Source: Lepidurus packardi (Eukaryota; Arthropoda; Branchiopoda; Notostraca; Triopsidae). From it: a stretch of 64,000 nt of DNA. Within the stretch, counting starts at the first letter, position 1. The number at the start of each line of letters is the position of its first letter. Positions 12,871 through 22,929 of this stretch are shown here, piece by piece. The position numbers and the translations under genes are program-made. The stretch is taken from NCBI GenBank assembly GCA_023053545.1, contig JAKZAN010000001.1, positions 11,920,024 to 11,984,023 of the forward strand, given 5' to 3'. Under the pieces are notes generated by a model that was given only the letters and a program-made list of their open reading frames with translations, was not told where the DNA came from and did not search any database.

Positions 12871-13815
12871 CATTACGCACCAGTCTCTTTGATTTCGTGT
12901 CTAGCGAAAATTTTCGAACGTTTACTAGTAAAAAGATTAAATTGGATAACTGAAAAGTATAACATAATTTCAATATATCAAACGGGGTTTAGACCAGGAA
13001 GAAATACAATAGATCAACTAGTTAGACTGAAGGAGGACGCCTACGAATCTGTCCAGGCGGGAGATTGTACAGCTATACCCCTACTAGATCTTAAACAGGC
13101 ATATGACTCGGTTTGGTCAAGCAAACTATTAGCAAAATTAGGGGAAGTAGGCTTTAAAGGAAAAATATTACAGATTGTACAGGACTTGCTTACGAACAGG
13201 ACAATGGAAGTCAGAATAGGTGCGATGACATCAAGAAAAGTAAGCTTAAGCAAAGGTATACCACAGGGATCAGTTTTGAGTCCATGGCTCTTGAATATTA
13301 TGATTAGTGATTTCCCGACAGATTTGTATAGAATGAACACCTCGATCTATGTAGATGATATGGCCATCTGGACAAGGGACAAAACTTTAGGCAATGCTAT
13401 GAGAAGAATAGCTAACTCAGCGAAAGAGGCAGAAATATGGTGTGATATGAACGGTTTTTAAATAGTAGCCAAAAAAACGAAATGCCTAGTTATAACAAAG
13501 AAAAGAAAGACAGAAACAAAAGCTAAAGTCAAAAACAGAGGAACGGAAATAGAAAAAATAAAAAAAGGAAAATTTTGGGGGATCACTTTCGCCAAAGAAC
13601 TACAATTTAAGCAGCACATGGAAAAGATGAGAGAAAGGGGAATGAAAGCTACCTTAATACTTCAAAAATTGGCAGGGACAAGCTGGAGAGCAAATATAAA
13701 TACAATGCTAACGCTTTATAAGGGACTAGTAAGAGCAAAATTAGAATATGCTTCAATAGTGTTTAAAGACGCCAATAAGATCATGTTAAAACGCATAGAA
13801 ACGGCACAGTTTTGA
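12871..13815 (+). pseudogene. Decayed non-LTR retrotransposon reverse transcriptase (jockey/CR1-like)
   Basis: One frame reads through classic LINE RT blocks: YAPVSLISCLAKIFERLL, TGFRPGRNTIDQL, LDLKQAYDSVW, GIPQGSVLSPWLLNIMI and the catalytic YVDD (SIYVDDMAIW). The 5' end is truncated; an in-frame TAG precedes the first block. The frame is broken by TAA at 13459-13461, yet matching thumb-like sequence (WGITFAKELQFKQHM, LVRAKLEYAS) continues in the same frame to a TGA at 13813. No endonuclease domain, 3' tail or target-site duplication was identified. It is a fragment of a mobile element that encodes RT, inserted between NDUFB11 and the GH31 gene, and cannot be active. Confidence 0.88.
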
Positions 13816-14158
13816 ATGAAAACAGACCAACAACAACAGCGCACCAGTCGTGAGGCTTCTGACTAAATTTTCGGTCGTAAATTTCTTAAAAAAATAATAT
13901 CTTTAGATGAGAATAGAAGACAGAGATAAATAAGAAAGGCTACTATCTTTCTAATGCAAAATAATAAGAGAGAAATACAAAGAAGGATCTGTATTTAAAG
14001 CTGTTGTATTAAGTGATATTAAGACTGACATTGAATAATATGGCAGTGTTCATGCTAAAGTATAACCGATAATTGCCATTACACTTGATGGTAACACTAT
14101 TAGTCTATTGTGGATTTTGATCAAACTTTCGACTTTTAGTTAAGTAATTAATAACAGA
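13816..14158. other. Spacer between LINE relic and GH31 3' end
   Basis: AT-rich, with no exon or structured RNA seen. It may include the remaining 3' part of the retrotransposon and the GH31 3' UTR. Confidence 0.4.
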
Positions 14159-17100
14159 TTAATAGCTAATCTTAACTTGCCACTTTACTTTCATTGACAA
14201 TATGGCCGAGCCGGTATTCGTGATATCGAGAACCAGTTTATGCGTAACAGCATCAAAAGAGAAAGACGTGAAGTCTACGGCCGGAGTTTCGTCAACGATT
14301 AATGAAATAGCTGCTGGATTGCTCGGCGCTCCCAGGATCTCAATAGTACCCATCAAAATCGAGTCCCATAATTCTGCTTTGGGAGTCACGATAGCCATGT
14401 TCAGCATTCCAATCTAGTAGAATACAAACATAGATACGATCATTTACGCTGAAATTCACCTTAGAAACAGAGAAAACGAAGGATGAAACAAAGTTATATC
14501 AATACACCCTACTTGTTTTCCGTCGACCATTAAAGTGGTATAGCTAAACTCATAGAAGCTAAAGAGATTGCTAGTAACAGGGTCTTTAACTTCACCATCG
14601 TCCCAATAGAGGTCTCCAAATGCTGTAGGCATTCCTTCTTGGTTATCGCCTAAGGCTACAATGAGCTCAAAATGGTTTTTCCGGCTTCAGACCAACAAAC
14701 ACATATGTAATTATACCTCATTTAGCAGATATATATTCTACCTGAGCATGGTGTTCATACCTGGCTTCTGTGCAGGTAAAATGCTTCCTCCTCGGATATG
14801 CAAGTTGATACTCTCTACGGGCGTTGTTTTGTTAACGTAGCCAACCTTTGCTTCTTTCAGTCCCTATTAAATGTATAACATTAAGATCAACCTGTAAACA
14901 CCTACTTAAATACAGAGTTCATAATCAAGTTAAATGTAAGAAGCACGTATTTACCGTGTAGTAGTCATACCACACGTCGTTGGGTAAATACATTTTCAAG
15001 TCCGTAACTCCTTCATGAACAACAGGCGAAATGAGCAAGGCTGAACCCCACAAGAACTGCTCATCAATCAAGTAAGTCTCATTGTCTAATGGGAACCTAC
15101 AAAATCGTACCCCCAAAAAATCTTATATTATTCTAATCAATTAAATTTTGGAAATGTATGAACGCAACTCATGAAAGAGTGGCCGAAGGACTGTCGACCC
15201 TTGATCGTTCGCATGGTAGAATAGTGTGTACAAGAAAGGCAGTAGGCGGTAGCGAATATCTAAAGCTGTCTTTGAAGCTTGTGCTACAACTTCCCAGACT
15301 CCAGGGTCTTGACGGGTATTTCCTATGCCGTTATGATTGCGAGAAAAGGTGTAGAAAGCTCCTAGTTCCATCCAACGAGCACAGAGTTCTTCAGTGGCAT
15401 TTCCAAAGAACCCACAGATATCCGCGCCGATGTAGGGAATGCCAAAGAGGTTGAATTCCAGGATTCCAATGATAGATTGTTTCATTTGTTCCCAGGTGGA
15501 AGCATTGTCGCCTAACCAATGCCCCGCCCATTTTCCAGAACTTGGGTAAGTGGATCTTGAAATAACCACACTACGCTTCCCAGTAGCTTGTTGAGCAGCC
15601 CTTAAATAATATTTTAAAGACTACGTTATTCGTGAAAAGAAAGGCTAGTTTTGAAAGGTAGTCTTACAGTAAAGTTGATTCTGTTTGAGACCATCCGTAG
15701 AGATTATGCACTTGGTAATGCAAATATTCGTCTTGTTCACCCAGGACGGCTACCATGCACAAGGTTTTATCCGAAATCCTAAAACTGGGTCCTAACTGTG
15801 CTGCCTCTGTAAATTGTTTAAGTTTTTTTCACAATTCTCAGTTCAAAAAGAAAAGCAATACTAGTAACGTATGGCGGGTCATCCCACTTATTGACGGGAC
15901 ATTTCAGGTTCCAGTACGGTAGAGCATCATCTGGCCAATTGAAAGGTTTCTCCATGTTGGTATCAAAGTTGGCAGGTTCATTCATATCCTAGCGGCATGG
16001 AAAGAGTATTGACTTTATTAAACGATGTTACAGTATTGACTTATTGACATATTGAGTATTGACTTAGAAAAATTATATTGAAATAAAAACTAATCTTACA
16101 ATCCAGAGGCCATCGAATTGAAGTGTTTCGCGAAACAAGGTAATCTCATTCGTCCACCATTGTTGGGTTTTGGCTTTAAAGAAATCCGGAAAGGCTACTT
16201 TGCCCTTAGGCCATACCTGTCAAGAATGACAGCATAGGGATTAAGCTTTATTTATCTTTCCGTATTTTTGCTTACGTAGCCCAACATGGTATCATTGGCT
16301 TCTGCGTAATCAGCATCCGGAATTAAGGACCGATTAGCCCATTTGATGAACACGGAGTCAGCTTTGCCCCTGGCATATGTGGGGTACGCTTCTGCGGTCC
16401 AGTTGGTTATAATGGCCGGGTCCAAGATAATGATAAAGCGCAATCCGTCGGTTTTAACCGCTGCCACGTACTCCGATAATCCGGCGTAATTAACGCCATC
16501 TATGGAGAAGTCCTTGCGTTCGTCCATGTAGTCAATATCCACATATTGTATGTCCTAAATGAAGGCAATACATGGTAATACATTATAATCTCACGCATTT
16601 TATCTTTTACGAAGAAAATCAGAAAATTACCTGTGGTACACCATGATCTCGGGTAGTATTGACAGCAATTTGCACGTTTTCCAAACTATTGTAACCATAT
16701 TGAGATAACTGGAAGCCTAGACTCCAATATGGTACCAGGTACGGTCTCCCAATCATATCCGTGTATTGACTAACCACATCCTCGTGGGAAGGACCCATGA
16801 AAACGTAAAACTCCAAGTTTCCTCCAATGGTGCGGTAAACCAATCCAGGATTTGGCAAAGTTTGTATATCTTATTATAATAATAAACAAATAATACTAAT
16901 TAAGCATTCCTTCTAAAAGTGATGCTAAAGAGGAGTCTAACGAAGAGTTCAGGTATTTACCAATGGAGTGACTATTGAAAAAGAAAACGCCATGTGAAGA
17001 GCCATCGTACTCGGTGCATGTGTAGAAAGGATGAGATCCATATAGATTCGTACCTTCCTAAACTCAAAAAATAAACAAAACTGGTATATCAATCCGTAAT

Positions 17101-20100
17101 GTTAAAAAGGGTTGGTGTGCTTATATTTGTGAGTTCCATATGGCGTTAAGTGTTCAATGTTTATGTTTTTCAATCGTAGATGGTGTTGCGATCTAAACGT
17201 AGAAGGTATTTGCTTACCCCTCCAGGAGGTTGATCCCGGGCGAATAATGGCCACAGACGATTGTTCATGTCATGTTTCAAACTATTGTGGGTGTTCTCTC
17301 CAATTCCAAAGAGTCTATCAGAAGGGAGTGTGGTTGCAATCATCAAAAACTGGTCAGCTACGGTTAATCCTCCGATACTGGTATCGAAACTGGGATTGAA
17401 TAGAGATAACGGTTAGGAATCGAAGGATCTTTCAGAAGAGTTCTTGGGAACTTACATGACGGTATTTGTACTGGAACGGACGATTTGTATGGCAAAGGGG
17501 GCGCCTTGGGTGTCGTTAATTAATTGAACTTTGTACAATGGATTACTGGGTGTGGTAGGCACAGTGATGTTCATGGGAACGGGTACTTTGCCAGCATCCG
17601 GTCCCTTAGACTTGTCATAGATCTAATCAGTCAGTAATGAAAGGTTAAGAGCAAATCGTTGTAATCTTTCACGGGATTTTTAATTACTGTGAAACCTAGC
17701 ATTTGATTGCTGTAATACTTGACGTCAAGTACGATTTCCATTGCGTCATCCCCGTAGAGAGACGTGCTTGGGGTGTCCGTGGTAGACATCCGAATTAGAT
17801 TCACTCGCAGTCCGCTGTCACTAGTGGATTGACTGGCAATCTAAGCAGGAAATTAAAGTATAGAAGGGAACTTGATTGAAGGGAATTAAGAGATGTGGTG
17901 GAAGTTGTTACTTTGTAGCCGTATCTTGTGTAGTCTGGTAGATAGCAAGAAGGTGCTCCTTCGTCTTGGGAGGCCCACAGGCAACCAGCTGCTGTACAAG
18001 AGGATTCCGTAACATGGCTGTCTAAGAAAGAGAATAATTCCGCTTCATAAAAGAAAGCCGGTTCAAGTTGATGGAAGGAAACATAGGTTATACGCAAAGA
18101 ATGAAATTGACGAAATCCTACTTCACAGGGGGTGAAAGTCCAGAGAAGACGACATAAGAATTAAGCGGTCTAGGTACAAATAAAATAAGTGTAATATCTC
18201 GAGCAAATCTATACATTCACGCTGTGTCATGTCGGAAAGATATGTATGTATAGTTCATATGGACTGGTATGATGTCATCTACATGTCCTCAATTGGAATG
18301 TGACCCCTAGGGCAGTTATGCTTGGTGCGAGGTCAGTTAGGAAAGGTGAGAGGGAGAGAGCAGTAAGAGTTGAGCGTCAGCACAGTCACGAACGTTAGCT
18401 TTTTGTGCCACACGTATAGAGTCCAATACACGAAATCTTAATACCAGATTTAAGACTAAAAGTCATACCATGGACTATAATTATAATCAAGTGGCTCTGA
18501 ATTTAATGCTATTTTTCATTTATTAAGGTTCACACGATAACTGAGGTGTGGCTTTATCACTGATAAACAGAAGTAGTAACGGATTTTGACGTTAATTCAA
18601 CTGTATTACTAACAATATTTATTCCTGATTTGACCTTCGAAAATGTTGGTTACGTGGTAGTCGCTAAATCTAGTGTGGTTGTAACAGATTTCATGGTGAT
18701 TTTATGCTGCAGTAGCTGTTGGCGGGTTTGTTGATGTCACGGAGTTTGACGCTGGTTCGATTGTAGTTGTTACGGCGTCTGTTGTTGGATCGACTGTAGT
18801 TGTTACAGCGTCTGTTGTTGGTTCGACTGTAGTTGTTGATTCCACTGTAGTTGTTGGTTCGACTGTAGTAGTTGGTTCGACTGTAGTTGTTGGTTCGACT
18901 GTAGTAGTTGATTCGACTGTAGTAGTTGGTTCGACTGTAGTTGTTACGGCGTCTGTTGTTGTTGGTTCGACTGTAGTAGTTGTTACAGCGTCTGTGATTG
19001 GTTCGACTGTAGTAGTTGGTTCGACTGTAGTTGTTGATTCGACTGTAGTAGTTGATTCGACTGTATTAGTTGGTTCGACTGTAGTTGTTACGGCGTCTGT
19101 TGTTGGTTCGAGTGTAGTTGTTACGGCGTCTGTTGTTGGTTCGAGTGTAGTTGTTACGGCGTCTGTTATTGTTGGTTCGACTGTAGTAGTTGGTTCGAGT
19201 GTAGTTGTTACAGGGTCTGTTGTTGGTTCGACTGTAGTTGTTACGGCGTCTGTTGTGGGTTTGACTGTAGTTGTTACGGCGTCTGTTGTTGGTTCGACTG
19301 TAGTTGTTGGTTCGACTGTAGTAGTTGGTTCGACTGTAGTTGTTACGGCGTCTGTTGTGGGTTCGACTGTAGTTGTTACGGCGTCTGTTGTGGGTTCGAC
19401 TGTAGTTGTTACGGCGTCTGTTGTTGGTTCGACTGTAGTTGTTGGTTCGACTGTAGTTGTTGGTTCGACTGTAGTAGTTGGTTCGACTGTAGTTGTTACG
19501 GCGTCTGTTGTGGGTTCAACTGTAGTTGTTACGGCGTCTGTTGTGGGTTTGACTGTAGTTGTTACGGCGTCTGTTGTTGTTGGTTCGACTGTAGTAATTG
19601 GTTCGAGTGTACTTGTTACAGCGTCTGTGGTTGGTTCGACTGTAGTTGTTGGTTCGACTGTAGTAGTTGGTTCGAGTGTAGTTGTTACGGCGTCTGTTAT
19701 TGTTGGTTCGACTGTAGTAGTTGGTTCGACTGTAGTTGTTACGGCGTCTGTTGTGGGTTCGACTGTAGTTGTTACGGCGTCTGTTGTTGGTTCGACTGTA
19801 GTTGTTGGTTCGACTGTAGTAGTTGGTTCGACTGTAGTTGTTACGGCGTCTGTTGTGGGTTCGACTGTAGTTGTTACGGCGTCTGTTGTTGTTGGTTCGA
19901 CTGTAGTAATTGGTTCGAGTGTAGTTGTTACAGTGTCTGTTGTTGGTTCGATTGTAGTTGTTACGGCGTCTGTTGTTGGTTCGACTGTAGTTGTTACGGC
20001 GTCTGTTGTGCGTTCGACTGTAGTAGTTGGTTCGACTGTAGTTGTTACGGCGTCTGTTGTGGGTTCGACTGTAGTTGTTACGGCGTCTGTTGTTGGTTCG

Positions 20101-22929
20101 ACTGTAGTAATTGGTTCGAGTGTAGTTGTTACAGTGTCTGTTGTTGGTTCGATTGTAGTTGTTACGGCGTCTGTTGTTGGTTCGACTGTAGTTGTTACGG
20201 CGTCTGTTGTGCGTTCGACTGTAGTTGTTGGTTCGACTGTAGTTGTTACGGCGTCTGTTGTGGGTTCGACTGTAGTTGTTACGGCGTCTGTTGTGGGTTC
20301 GACTGTAGTTGTTACGGCGTCTGTTGTTGGTTCGACTGTAGTTGTTGGTTCGACTGTAGTAGTTGGTTCGACTGTAGTTGTTACGGCGTCTGTTGTGGGT
20401 TCGACTGTAGTTGTTACGGCGTCTGTTGTGGATTTGACTGTAGTTGTTACGGCGTCTGTTGTTGTTGGTTCGACTGTAGTAATTTGTTCGAGTGTACTTG
20501 TTACAGCGTCTGTGGTTGGTTCGACTGTAGTTGTTGGTTCGACTGTAGTAGTTGGTTCGAGTGTAGTTGTTACGGCGTCTGTTATTGTTGGTTCGACTGT
20601 AGTAGTTGGTTCGAGTGTAGTTGTTACAGGGTCTGTTGTTGGTTCGACTGTAGTTGTTACGGCGTCTGTTGTTGGTTCGACTGTAGTTGTTGGTTCGACT
20701 GTAGTAGTTGGTTCGACTGTAGTTGTTACGGCGTCTGTTGTGGGTTCGACTGTAGTTGTTACGGCGTCTGTTGTTGGTTCGACTGTAGTTGTTGGTTCGA
20801 CTGTAGTAGTTGGTTCGACTGTAGTTGTTACGGCGTCTGTTGTGGGTTCGACTGTAGTTGTTACGGCGTCTGTTGTTGTTGGTTCGACTGTAGTAATTGG
20901 TTCGAGTGTAGTTGTTACAGTGTCTGTTGTTGGTTCGATTGTAGTTGTTACGGCGTCTGTTGTTGGTTCGACTGTAGTTGTTACGGCGTCTGTTGTGCGT
21001 TCGACTGTAGTTGTTGGTTCGACTGTAGTTGTTACGGCGTCTGTTGTGGGTTCGACTGTAGTTGTTACGGCGTCTGTTGTTGTTGGTTCGACTGTAGTAA
21101 TTGGTTCGAGTGTAGTTGTTACAGTGTCTGTTGTTGGTTCGATTGTAGTTGTTACGGCGTCTGTTGTTGGTTCGACTGTAGTTGTTACGGCGTCTGTTGT
21201 GCGTTCGACTGTAGTTGTTACGGCGTCTGTTGTGGGTTCGACTGTAGTTACGGCGTCTGTTGTTGTTGGTTCGACTGTAGTTGTTACGGCGTCTGTTGTT
21301 GGTTCGACTGTAGTTGTTGGTTCGACTGTAGTAATTGGTTCGACTGTAGTTGTTACGGCGTCTGTTGTTGGTTCGACTGTAGTTGTTACGTCGTCTGTTG
21401 TTGGTTCGAGTGTAGTTGTTACGTCGTCTGTTGTTGGTTCGAGTGTAGTTGTTACGGCGTCTGTTGTTGACTCTACTGCATTCGTCATTGTAGTAGTTAT
21501 CGTTGTTTCAACAGTAGTAGTAACACGTTCAGTCGTCTTGCCGTCTGTGCTAGAGCTACTTGCATAGTCTTGAGTAGTGCTTGTGGTCTCCATCGGTGTA
21601 GTGGTCGTCGTTGGAGTAACAGTCCGTGGAGTAACCGATGTAGGTCTATAATCCTCTTGGGTCAACACTACACTAGGCACAATGATAACCACTGCCGCTA
21701 TGACGGTAACACCGCTGGCAATCAAAATCTTGGTCAACTTCGTTAATTTCATGTTGAATTAAATCAAGAAAATTTCTTCCTTAAACCCCTCTCGCCCTCG
21801 TCCCTAGCTGATATTCAATTATTAACTGTCTGCCCTATCACAAGTTCACCTTGTCCTAATATAGCCAGCTTCTTGTATATCAGCTAGATTTCATGAAAAC
21901 GATAAGTTTTTAACTTTCAATCTTCATATTTGACGGTTATCAGACTATACAGTACGTAGCAAACGATCCCAAGCCTCCTATATAGGTTTTAAAACTCCAC
22001 TGATAAAACTATCGAAACGTTATCGCCTATGTAGCACACAACTATTGCCGTAACCACAGGCCGTAACTCCAGTCGAACCAACAAAAGACGCTGCAACAAC
22101 TACGGTCGGCAAAAAACTAATATTTTCCTTGTTATATTATCTCTCTTGTGTTATTTCTCTTATCTCCTTAATTCCACAAACCATTTGAAAACGAAAGAGT
22201 AATGGAATTCGCCCAAGCCAATACTAAAGCAGCATTCCCAGAGGAGATATGAGCTTTAGATTCCTTATATCAAATCCAGTTAGCTTTACGTAGGTTTCGA
22301 TCCCTCGTGTTCAGAAACATTTCATTCTTACGTATGTAGCCCCAATCCAGATTTTCGTTACCTCTCCTATACTGCACATGCTATAACGTGAGAAATCAAT
22401 ACCCTGTTTTGCAGATAGACGCAACGTATTTTATTGACAAGGAAAAGGATTATATGAGTCATAGTTCAAATGTTCCCTTATCCAGAAAATCAGAAGCACA
22501 ATTTCTTTCAGATTTCTTTATCTTCATCATTAACTACGTGTTAAGGATCTTGCTCAAGCCTTCTTATAAATCCCTCGAGATGTCTTTTATCATTTAGTCC
22601 AAGGTTCAGAACCGTTACATGAATTTGAATGCTACATTCATCGCCATCTAGCGGCTACGATGTACTGCCCCTTCCGCATTCAGAATCACTTAAAACAGAT
22701 ATCTCCCAGAAATATTTATAGATTATGGGACCTTACCTAATGGGAAGCAAGCAATGGAAATAGCCAAGTCCTGGGAATCTCCCTCCCTCGCCGACAATAC
22801 AACCGCAATAGGCACCGCAATCGCTGCTAGTAGCACTATGAGGAAAACTGTGTACATTATAACCTTCTTGGTGGAACCCGAAGAGCTTCCTTCGGACTCC
22901 GGTGTGGTAGTAACGTCGAACCCCTTCAT
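14159..22929 (-). CDS. GH31 alpha-glucosidase, membrane-anchored with trefoil domain (maltase-glucoamylase/sucrase-isomaltase-like)
   Basis: Sixteen exons: 22737-22929, 17912-18021, 17688-17840, 17456-17622, 17218-17389, 16961-17057, 16631-16869, 16276-16554, 16100-16216, 15862-15988, 15668-15803, 15169-15600, 14955-15096, 14742-14863, 14513-14684, 14159-14413. They total 2913 nt, 970 aa, with phases matching at every junction. Residues 1-22 are cytoplasmic and about 23-47 form a signal anchor (type II). A trefoil (P-type) domain spans about 61-97, and then the GH31 barrel. The retaining nucleophile is Asp510 in WIDMNEPANF and the acid/base is Asp628 in HWLGDN. RNHN, WDDG and a C-terminal beta domain follow. 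The enzyme releases glucose from the non-reducing ends of maltose and starch oligosaccharides at the cell surface, probably gut. The trefoil lacks one disulfide pair. Intron 1 is 4715 bp and contains another gene; the other introns are about 50-150 bp. Confidence 0.92.
18022..18701. other. 3' part of GH31 intron 1, downstream of the mucin gene
   Basis: No exon seen. It carries TTTATT at 18618-18623, AATAAA on the minus strand 79 nt past the mucin stop, and ends in a good acceptor tract (TTCTCTTTCTTAG on the minus strand) for GH31 exon 2. Confidence 0.5.
18618..18623 (-). terminator. Polyadenylation signal of the nested mucin gene
   Basis: AATAAA on the minus strand, 79 nt after the mucin-like stop codon and inside the GH31 intron. 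It supports a separate transcript end rather than splicing into GH31. Confidence 0.5.
18702..21752 (-). CDS. Thr-rich mucin-like single-pass protein, intronless, nested in GH31 intron 1
   Basis: One exon encodes 1016 aa. Residues 1-10 are basic (MKLTKLTKIL), about 9-32 are hydrophobic (IASGVTVIAAVVIIVPSVV), and the rest is a Cys-free tract built from two interleaved units. These are 11 residues (TTDAVTTTVEP) and 6 residues (TTTVEP), with rare variants DTV, IEP, LEP, VER and KPT. It ends ASNSVTSTNPPTATAA. Thr makes up about half of the tract and Glu-Pro recurs, so dense O-glycosylation is expected. The topology is a signal anchor or uncleaved signal with an extracellular rod, as in epithelial or peritrophic mucins. 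No chitin-binding or catalytic domain is visible. The other strand is also open over the repeat, but only this frame has an ATG, a hydrophobic head and a sensible composition. Whether it is expressed cannot be told from sequence. Confidence 0.75.
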   Translation of the reverse strand: MKLTKLTKILIASGVTVIAAVVIIVPSVVLTQEDYRPTSVTPRTVTPTTTTTPMETTSTTQDYASSSSTDGKTTERVTTTVETTITTTMTNAVESTTDAVTTTLEPTTDDVTTTLEPTTDDVTTTVEPTTDAVTTTVEPITTVEPTTTVEPTTDAVTTTVEPTTTDAVTTVEPTTDAVTTTVERTTDAVTTTVEPTTDAVTTTIEPTTDTVTTTLEPITTVEPTTTDAVTTTVEPTTDAVTTTVEPTTTVERTTDAVTTTVEPTTDAVTTTIEPTTDTVTTTLEPITTVEPTTTDAVTTTVEPTTDAVTTTVEPTTTVEPTTTVEPTTDAVTTTVEPTTDAVTTTVEPTTTVEPTTTVEPTTDAVTTTVEPTTDPVTTTLEPTTTVEPTITDAVTTTLEPTTTVEPTTTVEPTTDAVTSTLEQITTVEPTTTDAVTTTVKSTTDAVTTTVEPTTDAVTTTVEPTTTVEPTTTVEPTTDAVTTTVEPTTDAVTTTVEPTTDAVTTTVEPTTTVERTTDAVTTTVEPTTDAVTTTIEPTTDTVTTTLEPITTVEPTTDAVTTTVEPTTDAVTTTVEPTTTVERTTDAVTTTVEPTTDAVTTTIEPTTDTVTTTLEPITTVEPTTTDAVTTTVEPTTDAVTTTVEPTTTVEPTTTVEPTTDAVTTTVEPTTDAVTTTVEPTTTVEPTITDAVTTTLEPTTTVEPTTTVEPTTDAVTSTLEPITTVEPTTTDAVTTTVKPTTDAVTTTVEPTTDAVTTTVEPTTTVEPTTTVEPTTTVEPTTDAVTTTVEPTTDAVTTTVEPTTDAVTTTVEPTTTVEPTTTVEPTTDAVTTTVKPTTDAVTTTVEPTTDPVTTTLEPTTTVEPTITDAVTTTLEPTTDAVTTTLEPTTDAVTTTVEPTNTVESTTTVESTTTVEPTTTVEPITDAVTTTTVEPTTTDAVTTTVEPTTTVESTTTVEPTTTVEPTTTVEPTTTVESTTTVEPTTDAVTTTVDPTTDAVTTTIEPASNSVTSTNPPTATAA
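18760..21475. repeat. 33-bp/18-bp minisatellite coding for the mucin tract, with higher-order repeats
   Basis: On the plus strand the unit reads GTTACGGCGTCTGTTGTTGG plus TTCGACTGTAGTT, interspersed with GTTGGTTCGACTGTAGTA units. A longer block is present four times, near 19.88, 20.09, 20.87 and 21.08 kb. It contains GTAATTGGTTCGAGTGTAG, then ACAGTGTCTGTTGTTGG, GGTTCGATTGTAG and GTGCGTTCGACTG, so segments of more than 100 bp have been duplicated on top of the basic units. Confidence 0.9.
21753..22736. other. 5' part of GH31 intron 1, upstream of the mucin gene
   Basis: No exon seen. This should hold the mucin gene promoter; a TATATAGG palindrome lies near 21978, about 225 bp upstream of the mucin ATG, and is only weak evidence. 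A CTCF-like CGCCATCTAGCGGC site is at 22642. Confidence 0.4.

Noticed and set aside
18702-18800. Mucin ORF as an alternative stalk exon spliced to the GH31 trefoil exon
   Set aside because: GT sites near its 3' end would leave phase 0 or 2, while trefoil exon 2 needs phase 1. The ORF also has its own stop and AATAAA. Not fully excluded without cDNA.
20484-21470. 328-codon Cys/Trp/Phe-rich plus-strand open frame
   Set aside because: Another repeat shadow. It starts and ends inside the repeat without regulatory or splice context.
18994-21567. 857-codon plus-strand open frame (Val/Ser/Thr-rich) over the mucin tract
   Set aside because: It is the antisense of a stop-free 3n-unit repeat, with no hydrophobic head or flanking gene structure. 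The minus-strand frame has the ATG, signal anchor, stop and poly(A) signal.
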